Under the pieces are notes generated by a model. It did no database searches and had not been told where the DNA came from. It saw only the letters and a list, made by a program, of their open reading frames with translations. A program made the position numbers and the translations under genes. Shown here piece by piece: positions 8,319 to 17,521 of a stretch of 64,000 nucleotides of DNA. Origin of the DNA: Ralstonia thomasii (GTDB lineage Bacteria > Pseudomonadota > Gammaproteobacteria > Burkholderiales > Burkholderiaceae); assembly GCF_958405895.1 (NCBI RefSeq), contig NZ_CATZAR010000003.1, one strand, 5' to 3'. How positions within the stretch are numbered: position 1 is the stretch's first letter; every line of letters begins with the position of its first letter.

Positions 8319-10163
8319 ATGACGACACCGCGCACCGCCGCTACGCCGGATTCCCACAAGGATTCCATCTCCGAACTGACCGTTCACCATGGACGGCTGA
8401 ATCTCTCGGAGACCTGGCAGCTGATCCGCCCGTACTGGTTTTCGGAAGACCGCCACAAGGCCTGGGGGCTGCTTGCATTGGTGGTCGCCCTGAACCTGTT
8501 TCTGGTCTACATGAACGTGCTGTTCACGGACTGGAACCGGCTTTTCTACAATGCGCTCGAGCAGAAGAACTACGGCGAATTCTGGACGCAACTGGGCCGC
8601 TTTTCATGGATTGCCGCGTTGCTGATCTTTGGCTCCATCATGCGGTTGTACTACTCGATGATGCTGCAGATGCGGTGGCGGACGTGGATCACCGGTAGCT
8701 TCCTCGACGACTGGCTCAGCAAGCAGGCGTTCTACCGCCTGGAACAAACGCACAGCGCCGACAACCCCGACCAACGGATCGCCGACGACCTGCGCAACTT
8801 CACCGATGCGACGCTCACCTTGGCGCTGGGTTTCCTGAATTCAGCTGTCACGCTGGTGTCGTTCTTCGGCATCCTCTGGGCGGTGTCGGGGCCGCTGGCG
8901 TTCAGCCTGGGCGGCCACGACTTCGTGATTCCCGGCTACATGGTGTGGTTTGCGCTGCTGTACTCGATCGTGGGCTCGGTCATCATCCACTTTGTGGGAC
9001 GGCCGCTGATCGGGCTGTCGTTCCAGCAGGAACGTTACGAGGCGTACTTCCGTTTCCTGCTCGTGCGCGTGCGCGAGAACAGCGAGAGCATTGCCCTGTA
9101 TCGCGGCGAGCCGACCGAAAAAGCCATCCTGCGCGGCCGTTTCGAACGCATCCGCACCAACTGGAACCAGTTGATGGACTACACGCGGCGCCTGACTTTC
9201 GCCAGCTCCGGCTATGCGCAGTTCGCCATCATCTTTCCCTTTCTGGTATCGGCGCCGCGCTACTTTGGCGGCACGCTCACGCTGGGCGGAATGATGCAGG
9301 TCGCCACGGCGTTCGGCCAGGTACAGGATGCGATGTCGTGGTTTGTCACGAACTACCGCACGCTCGTCACCTGGAAAGCCTCCACCAACCGTCTGATCGA
9401 ATTCCAGCGCGCCATCCGCGCCGCCGAGCGAGAAGAGGAGCACCGCGCCGGCGTGCGCGATGTCGAGGTCGAAACTGCCGCCGTACCCGCCATCGAAGCC
9501 CGCGGCCTCGCGCTGAACCTGCCGAACCGCAAGCCCGAAGACTTGCTGGTCGAACCCTTCGACATGACGCTCGCACGCGGTGAGCGCGTACTCGTCAGCG
9601 GCCCGTCGGGCTGCGGCAAAAGCACGCTGGTGCGCGCCGTGGCCGGCATCTGGCCGTATGGCAGTGGCCGCATCGAGGTGCCGGACGATGCCCGCGTACT
9701 GTTCCTGCCGCAGCGCAGCTACCTGCCGTCGGGCACGCTGGCCGATGCGCTGTCGTATCCGGATTTGGCCACCCAGTACACCGCTGAGCGTCTGACCCAG
9801 GTGCTGAACGCATGCCGGTTGCCGGCACTGGTTGATCTGCTGGACGAGGTCAGCAACTGGAGCCTGCGCCTGTCCCCGGGCGAGCAGCAGCGCCTCGCTT
9901 TTGCACGTGCGTTGCTGCAGCGCCCGGATTACCTCTTCCTCGACGAGGCCACCAGCGCGCTCGACGAAGACACCGAGGCCTTCATGTACAGCCTGATGCT
10001 CGAATCGATGCCTGATGTGACGATTGTCAGCGTGGCGCACCGCAGCACCGTGGCACGATTCCACCATCGCCGCCTGCGCTACATCCCCGAGGGCGATCCG
10101 TTGACTGCGGTAAGCTATCGGGTGGTGGAAGAGCCTGCGCACATGGCGCTGGCGGCTTCCTAA
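8319..10163 (+). CDS. ABC transporter, fused permease/ATPase, BacA/YddA-like
   Basis: A 614-residue half-transporter of the SbmA/BacA-related ABC family (YddA and mycobacterial BacA relatives). The N-terminal membrane domain has the typical opening ETWQLIRPYWFSEDRHKAW (residues about 30-48) and several helices to about residue 340. The ATPase domain has Walker A GPSGCGKST at about 428-436, the signature LSPGEQQRL near 519, and Walker B YLFLDEATSALDED near 538. Relatives import or export peptides, cobalamin and very-long-chain fatty acids; the substrate here is unknown. The ATG at 8319 has only a weak upstream ribosome site. Confidence 0.88.
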   Translation: MTTPRTAATPDSHKDSISELTVHHGRLNLSETWQLIRPYWFSEDRHKAWGLLALVVALNLFLVYMNVLFTDWNRLFYNALEQKNYGEFWTQLGRFSWIAALLIFGSIMRLYYSMMLQMRWRTWITGSFLDDWLSKQAFYRLEQTHSADNPDQRIADDLRNFTDATLTLALGFLNSAVTLVSFFGILWAVSGPLAFSLGGHDFVIPGYMVWFALLYSIVGSVIIHFVGRPLIGLSFQQERYEAYFRFLLVRVRENSESIALYRGEPTEKAILRGRFERIRTNWNQLMDYTRRLTFASSGYAQFAIIFPFLVSAPRYFGGTLTLGGMMQVATAFGQVQDAMSWFVTNYRTLVTWKASTNRLIEFQRAIRAAEREEEHRAGVRDVEVETAAVPAIEARGLALNLPNRKPEDLLVEPFDMTLARGERVLVSGPSGCGKSTLVRAVAGIWPYGSGRIEVPDDARVLFLPQRSYLPSGTLADALSYPDLATQYTAERLTQVLNACRLPALVDLLDEVSNWSLRLSPGEQQRLAFARALLQRPDYLFLDEATSALDEDTEAFMYSLMLESMPDVTIVSVAHRSTVARFHHRRLRYIPEGDPLTAVSYRVVEEPAHMALAAS

Positions 10164-10194
10164 AACACCGTTTTTGACTCGACGAGACGTTTTC

Positions 10195-10611
10195 ATGGCC
10201 GGACTTTCCGCCGACACCCCGCACCCCACCGGCATTACCGTGCGCACGCAATCACGCGTGCTGGAGATCGCCTTTGCCGATGGCAAGCAGTTCAGCCTGC
10301 CGTTCGAATACCTGCGCGTGCTGTCGCCGTCGGCTGAAGTGCAGGGGCATGGGCCCGGCCAGGAAGTGCTGCAGACCGGCAAGCGCGAGGTGGGCATCGT
10401 CGGCGTCGAGCCGGTGGGCAATTACGCGATCCGGCCGCTGTTCTCCGACGGCCACGATTCCGGCATCTTCGATTGGGCCTACCTGTACCGCCTCGGCATT
10501 GAGCACGGCGCGCTGTGGCAGGCCTATCTCGATCGCCTGGCTGCTGCCGGCGTCGACCGCGACGCTCCGATGGCAGAGAACGCCGGCCACGCCTGCGGCC
10601 ACAGTCACTGA
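10195..10611 (+). CDS. DUF971 (gamma-butyrobetaine hydroxylase-like N-terminal domain) protein
   Basis: A 138-residue protein that is essentially one DUF971 domain, including FSLPFEYLRVLSPSAE (residues about 33-48) and EPVGNYAIRPLFSDGHDSGI. It continues with the aromatic segment of the family, FDWAYLYRLG. The C-terminus ends in a Cys/His-rich tail (HACGHSH) that could bind metal; this is an inference. The gene lies 54 bases upstream of ubiE and likely belongs to the same operon. I chose the ATG at 10195; an in-frame TTG lies 21 bases upstream. Confidence 0.85.
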   Translation: MAGLSADTPHPTGITVRTQSRVLEIAFADGKQFSLPFEYLRVLSPSAEVQGHGPGQEVLQTGKREVGIVGVEPVGNYAIRPLFSDGHDSGIFDWAYLYRLGIEHGALWQAYLDRLAAAGVDRDAPMAENAGHACGHSH

Positions 10612-10665
10612 TTCCCGATTCATTTCGCGGCGCCCCTGTGCGCTGCATCCGCATCCCTTTCTGTC

Positions 10666-11397
10666 ATGAGCCAAACCCACTTCGGATTCCAGCAGGTCGA
10701 TGAGCAGGAAAAGGCCGGCAAGGTTGCCGGCGTGTTTCATTCCGTCGCGAGCAAGTACGACGTGATGAACGACCTGATGTCCGGCGGCCTGCACCGCGTG
10801 TGGAAAATGTTCACCATTGCCCAGGCAGCAGTGCGGCCGGGCTACAAGGTGCTCGATATCGCTGGCGGCACGGGTGATCTGGCGAAGGCCTTCGCGCGCC
10901 AGGCAGGTCCGACCGGCGAGGTCTGGCTGACCGACATCAACGAGTCGATGCTGCGCGTCGGCCGTGACCGGCTGCTCGATGCTGGCGTGCTCACCCCCAC
11001 CGCCCTGTGCGACGCCGAGCACATTCCCTTTCCGAATGCTTACTTCGATGTGGTGACAGTGGCATTCGGCTTGCGCAACATGACGCACAAGGATCGCGCG
11101 CTCGCGGAAATGCGTCGTGTGGTGAAGCCAGGGGGCAAGGTCATGGTGCTGGAGTTCTCCAAGGTGTGGCAGCCACTGGAGAAGGCCTACGACGTGTACT
11201 CGTTCAAGGTGCTACCTTGGTTGGGCAGCAAAGTGGCGGGCGACCCCGAGAGCTATCGCTACCTGGCGGAGTCCATCCGCATGCACCCGGATCAGGAAAC
11301 GCTCAAGCAGATGATGGAACAGGCCGGATTGGACTCGGTCGAATATTTCAATCTGACAGCAGGTGTCGTGGCTCTGCACGTCGGCCGTCGCCTCTAG
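10666..11397 (+). CDS. ubiE: Ubiquinone/menaquinone C-methyltransferase UbiE
   Basis: A 243-residue SAM-dependent methyltransferase that methylates the ring carbon of the demethylated benzoquinol precursor in ubiquinone synthesis. It begins with the UbiE-specific FGFQQVDEQEKAGKVAGVF and VASKYDVMNDLMSGGLHRVWK. SAM motif I is VLDIAGGTGDL near residues 62-72. The downstream AFGLRNMTHKDRALAEMRRV and the C-terminal EYFNLTAGVVALHVGRRL are both UbiE signatures. It is the anchor of a quinone block with ubiJ and ubiB. Confidence 0.97.
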   Translation: MSQTHFGFQQVDEQEKAGKVAGVFHSVASKYDVMNDLMSGGLHRVWKMFTIAQAAVRPGYKVLDIAGGTGDLAKAFARQAGPTGEVWLTDINESMLRVGRDRLLDAGVLTPTALCDAEHIPFPNAYFDVVTVAFGLRNMTHKDRALAEMRRVVKPGGKVMVLEFSKVWQPLEKAYDVYSFKVLPWLGSKVAGDPESYRYLAESIRMHPDQETLKQMMEQAGLDSVEYFNLTAGVVALHVGRRL

Positions 11398-11524
11398 GTG
11401 TTTTCGTTGTTCCACCAGATGGGCGATGCAGCGCGCTGCGGCGATATGCCACGATCCTTCACATTGAATTTCGGCATTGACGTCTTCATCTAATGGCGTC
11501 ACTGCCATTGGAGAGAAGACAGCG

Positions 11525-12568
11525 ATGAGTTTGCACTGGGGTGGAAAATTGATGGCGGGCGCGCTGGTCGCGACGCTCGCTCTGGGCACGGCAATTGACG
11601 CCAACGCCAAGCGCATGGGGGGTAGCCGCAGCATCGGCAAGCAGTCGTCCACCGTGACGCAACGCCAACAGACGCCGCCGGCCACAACGCCGTCGCCGAC
11701 ACAGCAGGCCGCACCGGCCGCGCAACCTTCACCGGCCGCACCGGCTCCGGGCGCTCCGGCCGCAAAGCCCGGACGTAACTGGGGCGGCATGCTGGGCGGC
11801 CTGGCTGCCGGTCTGGGTATCGGTTATCTGCTGTCGAAGTTCGGTCTGGGCGCGGGCCTCGCCTCGTTGCTGTCGAACCTAATCCTGATCGCACTCGTCG
11901 CCTTTGTGGTGATGTGGATCATCCGCAAGGTCCGCGGCAGCCGTCCGCAAGGCCCTGCCTATGCCACGGGTGGCCCGTCGCTGGGCGGCGACCGTGAACC
12001 GTACGTGCCGCAACCTGCCGCACCGGCTCCGCAGGCTTCTGCTCCGGTGGCCGCATCGCTCAACACCGGCAACACGTCGGGCCTCGGCGCCGGCGCGGCA
12101 ACCGCCGCACAGTCGTGGAACCTGGGTGGTTCGGCTGCGAGCGCGCAGGCCGTCAACGCTCAGCCTGCTGCAGCCGTACCGCAGCAGCCGTGGGGCGTGC
12201 CGGCAGATTTCGACACGCAAGCCTTCCTGCGCAACGCCAAGGTGTACTTCATCCGCCTCCAGGCCGCTTGGGACGCGGGCAATCTCAACGACATCCGGGA
12301 GTTCACCACGCCCGAGATGTTTGCCGAGATCAAGATGGACCTGGCCGACCGTGGCACTTCGCCCAACAAGACCGACGTGGTCTCGGTCGAAGCCGAAATG
12401 CTGGGCATCGAAACGCAGGCCGCCGAGTACCTCGCGAGCGTGCGCTTCTCCGGCATGATTCGCGAAGAAGCCAACGCCCCTGCACAGCCCTTTGCCGAGG
12501 TCTGGAACCTGACCAAGCCGACGCAGGGCGCAGGCGGCTGGGTGTTGGCGGGTATTCAGCAGTTGTAG
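11525..12568 (+). CDS. Tim44-like domain membrane protein
   Basis: A 347-residue protein. Residues 1-28 resemble a signal or anchor segment. An Ala/Pro/Gln-rich low-complexity linker runs to about residue 80. A Gly-rich hydrophobic stretch follows at about 90-136, then a second Ala-rich linker. A C-terminal Tim44-like alpha/beta domain (about 230-347) includes AFLRNAKVYFIRLQAAWDAG and IREFTTPEMFAEI. Mitochondrial Tim44 and MRPL45 share this domain, but the function of bacterial versions is unsettled. The start at 11525 is preceded by GGAGAGAAG. It sits between ubiE and ubiJ-ubiB and ends just before a strong terminator. Confidence 0.85.
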   Translation: MSLHWGGKLMAGALVATLALGTAIDANAKRMGGSRSIGKQSSTVTQRQQTPPATTPSPTQQAAPAAQPSPAAPAPGAPAAKPGRNWGGMLGGLAAGLGIGYLLSKFGLGAGLASLLSNLILIALVAFVVMWIIRKVRGSRPQGPAYATGGPSLGGDREPYVPQPAAPAPQASAPVAASLNTGNTSGLGAGAATAAQSWNLGGSAASAQAVNAQPAAAVPQQPWGVPADFDTQAFLRNAKVYFIRLQAAWDAGNLNDIREFTTPEMFAEIKMDLADRGTSPNKTDVVSVEAEMLGIETQAAEYLASVRFSGMIREEANAPAQPFAEVWNLTKPTQGAGGWVLAGIQQL

Positions 12569-12626
12569 TGATGCCGTAACAACTTGAAGCGGCGCAAACG
12601 GCCGTTTCAACATTCCCCGTAAAATA

Positions 12627-12656
12627 GGGCCCGACCGTCTGGTTCGGGCCCTTTTT
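12627..12656 (+). terminator. Rho-independent terminator after the Tim44-like gene
   Basis: Stem GGGCCCGACC / GGTTCGGGCCC (one bulged base) with loop GTCT, followed by five T. It separates ubiE-tim44 from the ubiJ-ubiB pair. Confidence 0.85.
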
Positions 12657-12716
12657 GTTGCCCGCCGCTAGCCCGCTTTTTGCTGCTTTCTTGCTGTTTT
12701 TGCGCACCTTCACCGC

Positions 12717-13379
12717 ATGTCCTCGACAGCCACTTCGTCTCCGTCTTCGTTTCCGCTCGTGCTGATGCAGCCGCTGCTGCTCGCGCTCAACCATCTGCTG
12801 CGCCAGGAGCCCTGGGCGCAGGAGACGTTGCGGCCCTTCGCAGGCCGCGTGGCGCGCTTTGACCTGGCGCCCATGTCGATGACGTTGCAGGTGGACGCCG
12901 CCGGCCTGGTGACCGCTCCCGCGCCTGATGTTGAACCGGCTGTGACCGTTGTCGTGCCGCTCGCGGCCGCTGCCGGCGATTACGCCACGGGCGGGCAGGC
13001 CGCCGTGCTCAAGCACGTGCGCATCGAGGGCGAGGCCGAATTTGCCAACGTACTGTCGACACTGCTGCGCAACCTGCGCTGGGATGCGGCCGAAGACCTC
13101 TCGCGTGTGTTTGGCGACGTGATCGCGCAGCGCATGGTGAGCGGCGCCCAGGCCGCCCGCACCGAAGCCACGCGCGTCAGCCGTTCGCTGGCGGAATCGG
13201 TGGCGTCGTACCTGACCGATGAGCAACCGACGCTGGTGCGCCATGCGCGCCTTGCGCAGTTCGCCGCCGATGTGGCCGCACTGCGTGACGCCGAAGCGCG
13301 TCTGGTCAAACGGCTGGAGCGGCTCGAAAAGCTCCCGCGACCGGCCACCCGGACCGCACGTCAGGGTGAATCGGCATGA
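12717..13379 (+). CDS. ubiJ: Ubiquinone biosynthesis accessory factor UbiJ (SCP2 domain)
   Basis: A 220-residue protein with an SCP2-type lipid-binding domain (about residues 15-130) and a C-terminal amphipathic helix. The C-terminus, FAADVAALRDAEARLVKRLE, is predicted coiled coil. UbiJ binds isoprenoid ubiquinone intermediates in the cytosolic Ubi metabolon. The phrase VEPAVTVVVPLAAAAGDYATGG fits the SCP2 core. The stop codon overlaps the ubiB start (ATGA at 13376-13379), implying translational coupling with ubiB. Confidence 0.9.
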   Translation: MSSTATSSPSSFPLVLMQPLLLALNHLLRQEPWAQETLRPFAGRVARFDLAPMSMTLQVDAAGLVTAPAPDVEPAVTVVVPLAAAAGDYATGGQAAVLKHVRIEGEAEFANVLSTLLRNLRWDAAEDLSRVFGDVIAQRMVSGAQAARTEATRVSRSLAESVASYLTDEQPTLVRHARLAQFAADVAALRDAEARLVKRLERLEKLPRPATRTARQGESA

Positions 13380-14953
13380 CGCGCTTCTTCCGGCTGGGCA
13401 AGATCGTTTTCGTCATCCTCTATTACGGGCTGGATCAGCTCGCGTTGTCGGGCTTCAAGAGCCGCCGCATTCGCGCGCTGGTCTGGCTGCTCACGCTGGG
13501 CCGCAAGCCGAAACTCCCGCGTGGCGAGCGCCTGCGCCTGGCGCTGGAGCAGCTTGGGCCCATCTTCGTGAAGTTCGGGCAGGTGCTGTCGACGCGGCGC
13601 GATCTGCTGCCGCCAGATGTGGCCGACGAACTGGCCAAGCTGCAGGATCGTGTGCCGCCGTTCGACCCGAAGGTGGCGGCGGCCATCGTGGAGAAATCGC
13701 TCGGCAAGCCGCTCTCGGCGCTGTTCCATCGTTTCGATCATCACCCCGTGGCGAGCGCGTCGATTGCACAGGTGCATTTCGCCACGTTGCGCGGCGGCCC
13801 CTATGATGGTCGCGAGGTGGCGGTCAAGGTCTTGCGCCCGGGCATGCTGCCTGTGATCGACAGCGACCTCGCGCTCATGCGGGATCTCGCTACCTGGATC
13901 GAAAAGCTGTGGGCCGACGCCAAGCGCCTGAAGCCGCGCGAGGTGGTCGCCGAGTTCGACAAGTACCTGCACGACGAGCTGGACCTGATGCGCGAGGCGG
14001 CCAACGCCAGCCAGCTGCGCCGCAATTTTGCCAAGTCCGATCTGTTGCTGGTGCCCGAGGTGTTCTGGGATTGGTGCACGTCTGAAGTGTTCGTGATGGA
14101 GCGCATGCACGGCATGCGGATCTCGCATACCGAAGAGCTGCGTGCCGCCGGTGTCGACATGCACAAGCTCGCCCGCGACGGCGTGGAGATCTTCTTCACG
14201 CAGGTCTTTCGCGACGGCTTTTTCCATGCCGACATGCACCCGGGCAACATCCTCGTGAGCGTGGCACCCGAGACGCTGGGCCGCTATATCGCGCTGGATT
14301 TCGGCATCGTCGGGGCGCTGTCGGAGTTCGACAAAAACTACCTCGCGCAGAACTTCCTGGCGTTTTTCCAGCGCGACTACCACCGCGTGGCGGTGCTGCA
14401 TATCGAGTCCGGCTGGGCGCCGGAAGAGACGCGCGTGGAAGAGCTGGAAGGCGCCATCCGCGCATGCTGCGAACCGTATTTCGATCGGCCGCTGGGCGAG
14501 ATCTCGCTTGGCCTGGTGCTGATGCGGCTGTTCCAGACCTCGCGCCGCTTCAACGTGGAAGTGCAGCCGCAGCTCGTGCTGCTGCAGAAGACGCTGCTCA
14601 ACGTGGAAGGCCTTGGGCGCCAGCTCGATCCCGATCTGGACCTGTGGAAGACGGCCAAGCCCTTCCTCGAGCGCTGGATGCACGAGCAGATCGGCTGGCG
14701 CGGTTTTGTCGAGCGACTGAAGGTCGAGGCGCCGCAATGGGCCAACAAGCTGCCGGACTTCCCGCGTCTGGTGCACCAGATTCTGGATCGCCACTCCCGC
14801 GAGGACGGCAATGCGCAAACTGCGGCGCTCACCGCGCTGCTTGCCGAGCAAAAGCGCACGAACCGGCTGTTGTCCGCCGCGCTGCTGTTCATCGGTGGCT
14901 TCGCGGTCGGCATTGTCGCGACGCATGTGCTGGCCTGGATGGCCCGTTACTGA
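13376..14953 (+). CDS. ubiB: Ubiquinone biosynthesis protein kinase-like UbiB
   Basis: A 525-residue member of the ABC1/ADCK/UbiB atypical kinase family, required for ubiquinone synthesis and thought to extract or deliver lipid intermediates. The KxGQ motif KFGQ is at residues 66-69, followed by VLSTRRDLLPPDVADELAKL. The kinase-like core has VASASIAQVHFA, the lysine in VAVKVLRPG near 150, FFHADMHPGNILV near 284 and the metal-binding ALDFGIVG near 306. C-terminal hydrophobic segments (about 495-522) anchor it in the inner membrane, matching full-length UbiB. Confidence 0.97.
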   Translation: MTRFFRLGKIVFVILYYGLDQLALSGFKSRRIRALVWLLTLGRKPKLPRGERLRLALEQLGPIFVKFGQVLSTRRDLLPPDVADELAKLQDRVPPFDPKVAAAIVEKSLGKPLSALFHRFDHHPVASASIAQVHFATLRGGPYDGREVAVKVLRPGMLPVIDSDLALMRDLATWIEKLWADAKRLKPREVVAEFDKYLHDELDLMREAANASQLRRNFAKSDLLLVPEVFWDWCTSEVFVMERMHGMRISHTEELRAAGVDMHKLARDGVEIFFTQVFRDGFFHADMHPGNILVSVAPETLGRYIALDFGIVGALSEFDKNYLAQNFLAFFQRDYHRVAVLHIESGWAPEETRVEELEGAIRACCEPYFDRPLGEISLGLVLMRLFQTSRRFNVEVQPQLVLLQKTLLNVEGLGRQLDPDLDLWKTAKPFLERWMHEQIGWRGFVERLKVEAPQWANKLPDFPRLVHQILDRHSREDGNAQTAALTALLAEQKRTNRLLSAALLFIGGFAVGIVATHVLAWMARY

Positions 14954-14976
14954 TCCGCCTTCACTTTCCCAGCGCC

Positions 14977-15606
14977 ATGGCCCAACCGCCCGTCTTCCAA
15001 TCCCGTGACGCCGCCGATCCCGCCTTCTGGGACGAGCGGTTCAGCCGCGAGCACACCCCCTGGGATGCCGCCGGCGTGCCTGCCGCATTCCAGCAATTCT
15101 GTGAAGCGCAGCCTGCGCCGCTTTCTACGCTGATCCCGGGTTGCGGTAACGCCTACGAGGCCGGCTGGCTTGCCGAGCGCGGCTGGCCGGTCACGGCGAT
15201 CGACTTTGCACCGAGCGCCGTGGCATCGGCCAGGGCCGTGCTGGGCCCGCACGCCGACGTGGTGCAATTGGCCGATTTCTTCCGCTTTTCGCCGCCTCGC
15301 CCGGTGCACTGGATCTACGAACGCGCATTTCTGTGTGCGATGCCGCGTCGGCTGTGGCCCGACTACGCCGCGCAGGTGGCGAAATTGCTACCGCCGCGCG
15401 GGTTGCTTGCGGGCTTCTTTGCCGTGGTGGAAGGCCGTGAGGCGATGCCCAAGGGGCCGCCGTTCGAGACCACGCAGCCTGAGCTGGATGCGCTGCTGTC
15501 GCCTGCGTTCGAACGCATCAGCGATATGCCGATCGCCGAGACCGACTCGATTCCGGTGTTTGCCGGGCGCGAGCGTTGGCAAGTCTGGCGGCGCCGCGCT
15601 GATTGA
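14977..15606 (+). CDS. SAM-dependent methyltransferase, TPMT-like
   Basis: A 209-residue class I methyltransferase resembling the thiopurine S-methyltransferase family. The start reads AADPAFWDERFSREHTPWDA, typical of this group. SAM motif I is LIPGCGNAYEAGWLAERGW near residues 51-69, then VTAIDFAPSAVASARAV. PVHWIYERAFLCAMPRRLW matches motif IV of the family. It begins 23 bases after ubiB and may be co-transcribed. The substrate is not known; relatives methylate thiols, tellurite or selenite. Confidence 0.85.
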   Translation: MAQPPVFQSRDAADPAFWDERFSREHTPWDAAGVPAAFQQFCEAQPAPLSTLIPGCGNAYEAGWLAERGWPVTAIDFAPSAVASARAVLGPHADVVQLADFFRFSPPRPVHWIYERAFLCAMPRRLWPDYAAQVAKLLPPRGLLAGFFAVVEGREAMPKGPPFETTQPELDALLSPAFERISDMPIAETDSIPVFAGRERWQVWRRRAD

Positions 15607-15756
15607 TCTGTCTACCCGGTCAGTGTTGGTGCGAAGCAACATGAGCCGTGGTCAACAAAAAGCCTACTGGCGCCCGTTGCGGGCCGTCGCCCAAGAATCT
15701 GGCAAACCGGGCGGCATTCGTGGTCGCACCGATGCCCCGGCGCGCAGTCCCATCGC

Positions 15757-15762
15757 TATAAT
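15757..15762 (+). promoter_or_regulatory. Putative -10 element for the sodium:solute symporter gene
   Basis: Perfect TATAAT 45 bases upstream of the ATG at 15807, in the 200-bp gap after the methyltransferase gene. No good -35 is visible. Confidence 0.35.
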
Positions 15763-15806
15763 CCGGCCACTTTGCCCGGCACCCCTGGGCCCAAAACCGG
15801 GCCGCC

Positions 15807-17276
15807 ATGGGTTTTCCTGCTTCTTTCCGCGCTGCCATGCTGATCTGGTTTGTCATTGTTTACTGGGTGATTTCGGTCGGGATCGGCCTGTGGGCTGCAC
15901 TGCGCGTGCGCAGTACCGCCGACTTCGCCGTGGCTGGCCGCAGTCTGCCGTTCTACGTCGTGACCGCCACGGTGTTCGCCACCTGGTTCGGCTCCGAGGC
16001 GGTGCTCGGGATTCCCGCGGAATTTCTCAAGGATGGCCTGCACGGTGTGGTGGCCGATCCGTTCGGTTCGTCGCTGTGCCTGGTGTTGGTGGGTCTGTTC
16101 TTTGCCAAGCCGCTGTACCGGATGAACCTGCTCACCATTGGTGACTTCTATCGCAACCGCTTTGGCCGCGTGGCCGAAACGCTGACCACCCTGTGCATCG
16201 TCGTGTCGTACCTGGGCTGGGTGGCAGCGCAGATCAAGGCGCTGGGGCTGGTGTTCTACACCGTGTCTGACGGCGCGGTTTCGCAAGACCTCGGGATGAT
16301 GATCGGCGCGGGCAGCGTGCTGGTCTACACGCTGTTTGGCGGCATGTGGTCGGTGGCGGTGACGGATTTCATCCAGATGATCATCATCGTGATCGGCATG
16401 CTGTACATCGGCTGGGAAGTGTCGGGCCAGGCCGGTGGTGTGGGCACGGTGGTGGCGCACGCCGCGGCGTCGGGCAAGTTCTCGTTCTGGCCGGCGTTCA
16501 ACCCGATCGAGGTCATCGGCTTTGTGACGGCGTGGATCACCATGATGCTCGGCTCGATCCCGCAGCAGGACGTGTTTCAGCGGGTGACGTCATCGCGCAC
16601 CGAGCGCATCGCCGGCACGGCTTCGGTGCTGGGCGGCGTGCTGTACTTCATGTTCGCGTTCGTACCGATGTTCCTGGCGTATTCGGCCACGCTCATCGAC
16701 CCGGAGATGGTCGCGAAATACATCGATACCGATTCGCAGATGATCTTGCCGAACCTGGTGCTGCAGCATGCGCCGATCTTCGCGCAGGTGATGTTCTTCG
16801 GCGCGCTGCTCTCAGCCATCAAGAGCTGCGCGAGCGCGACGCTGCTGGCGCCCTCCGTGACGTTCGCCGAAAATGTGCTGCGTCCGCTGCTGCCCAACAT
16901 GGACGACAAGCGTTTCCTGCGCGTGATGCAGGCAGTGGTGCTGACGTTCACGGTCTTGGTGACGCTCTTTGCGCTGAACTCGCATCTGTCGATCTTCCAC
17001 ATGGTCGAAAGCGCCTACAAGGTGACGCTGGTGGCCGCGTTCGTGCCCTTGGCCTTTGGCCTGTTCTGGAGGCGCGCGACCAAGCAGGGCGGTCTGTTGG
17101 CCATCATCCTGGGCCTCGCGGCGTGGATCTGGTGCGAAGCGTTCCAGCCGAATGCGATGCTCCCGCCACAATTGGTTGGCCTCCTTGCCAGCTTTGGCGC
17201 GATGGTCCTGGGCTCTCTCGGACCACAGTGGATCGCGAACCGTGCGCCGACCACCAAGGCGGTCACGCAAGCCTGA
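15807..17276 (+). CDS. Sodium:solute symporter family transporter
   Basis: A 489-residue integral membrane transporter with about 13 hydrophobic segments and the LeuT-like SSS fold. Family motifs include DFAVAGRSLPFYVVTATVFA (about 42-61), TWFGSEAVLGIPAEF, the internal GGMWSVAVTDFIQM (about 182-195) and MMLGSIPQQDVFQRVTSSR (about 245-263). Substrate specificity (amino acid, carboxylate or other) cannot be read. An internal ATG at 15837 is an alternative start, just before the first membrane helix. Confidence 0.88.
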   Translation: MGFPASFRAAMLIWFVIVYWVISVGIGLWAALRVRSTADFAVAGRSLPFYVVTATVFATWFGSEAVLGIPAEFLKDGLHGVVADPFGSSLCLVLVGLFFAKPLYRMNLLTIGDFYRNRFGRVAETLTTLCIVVSYLGWVAAQIKALGLVFYTVSDGAVSQDLGMMIGAGSVLVYTLFGGMWSVAVTDFIQMIIIVIGMLYIGWEVSGQAGGVGTVVAHAAASGKFSFWPAFNPIEVIGFVTAWITMMLGSIPQQDVFQRVTSSRTERIAGTASVLGGVLYFMFAFVPMFLAYSATLIDPEMVAKYIDTDSQMILPNLVLQHAPIFAQVMFFGALLSAIKSCASATLLAPSVTFAENVLRPLLPNMDDKRFLRVMQAVVLTFTVLVTLFALNSHLSIFHMVESAYKVTLVAAFVPLAFGLFWRRATKQGGLLAIILGLAAWIWCEAFQPNAMLPPQLVGLLASFGAMVLGSLGPQWIANRAPTTKAVTQA

Positions 17277-17369
17277 GCGTCTCGTTGCGGGCGTGCGCGG
17301 TGTGCCACTTTGTCGCATACCGCCATCGCCTGCTCCCAATCTGCGGTCGGGGATTCTCCTAAAAGGGTT

Positions 17370-17375
17370 TATAAT
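17370..17375 (+). promoter_or_regulatory. Putative -10 element for the fmdB-DUF502-aspS operon
   Basis: Perfect TATAAT preceded by GGGTT, 146 bases upstream of fmdB, in the 245-bp gap after the symporter gene. The -35 region is not consensus. No other feature is seen in this gap. Confidence 0.4.
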
Positions 17376-17521
17376 TCAAGGCTTTGCGCGCCCGCACTTG
17401 TGTGGCGCGCGGTTGCCCCAATCTTGCGAGAGCCCGTGCGCATTTCCCGCAACGCGTTCGCGGGATGCGCGGGCAATCCAATCGCTTTCTTGTCATTTGT
17501 TTGTTCCAGGGTGAGGACACC

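Noticed and set aside
11428..11439. 12-base palindrome GCAGCGCGCTGC downstream of ubiE
   Set aside because: Low-complexity GC palindrome, expected by chance in this composition, and no T-tract.
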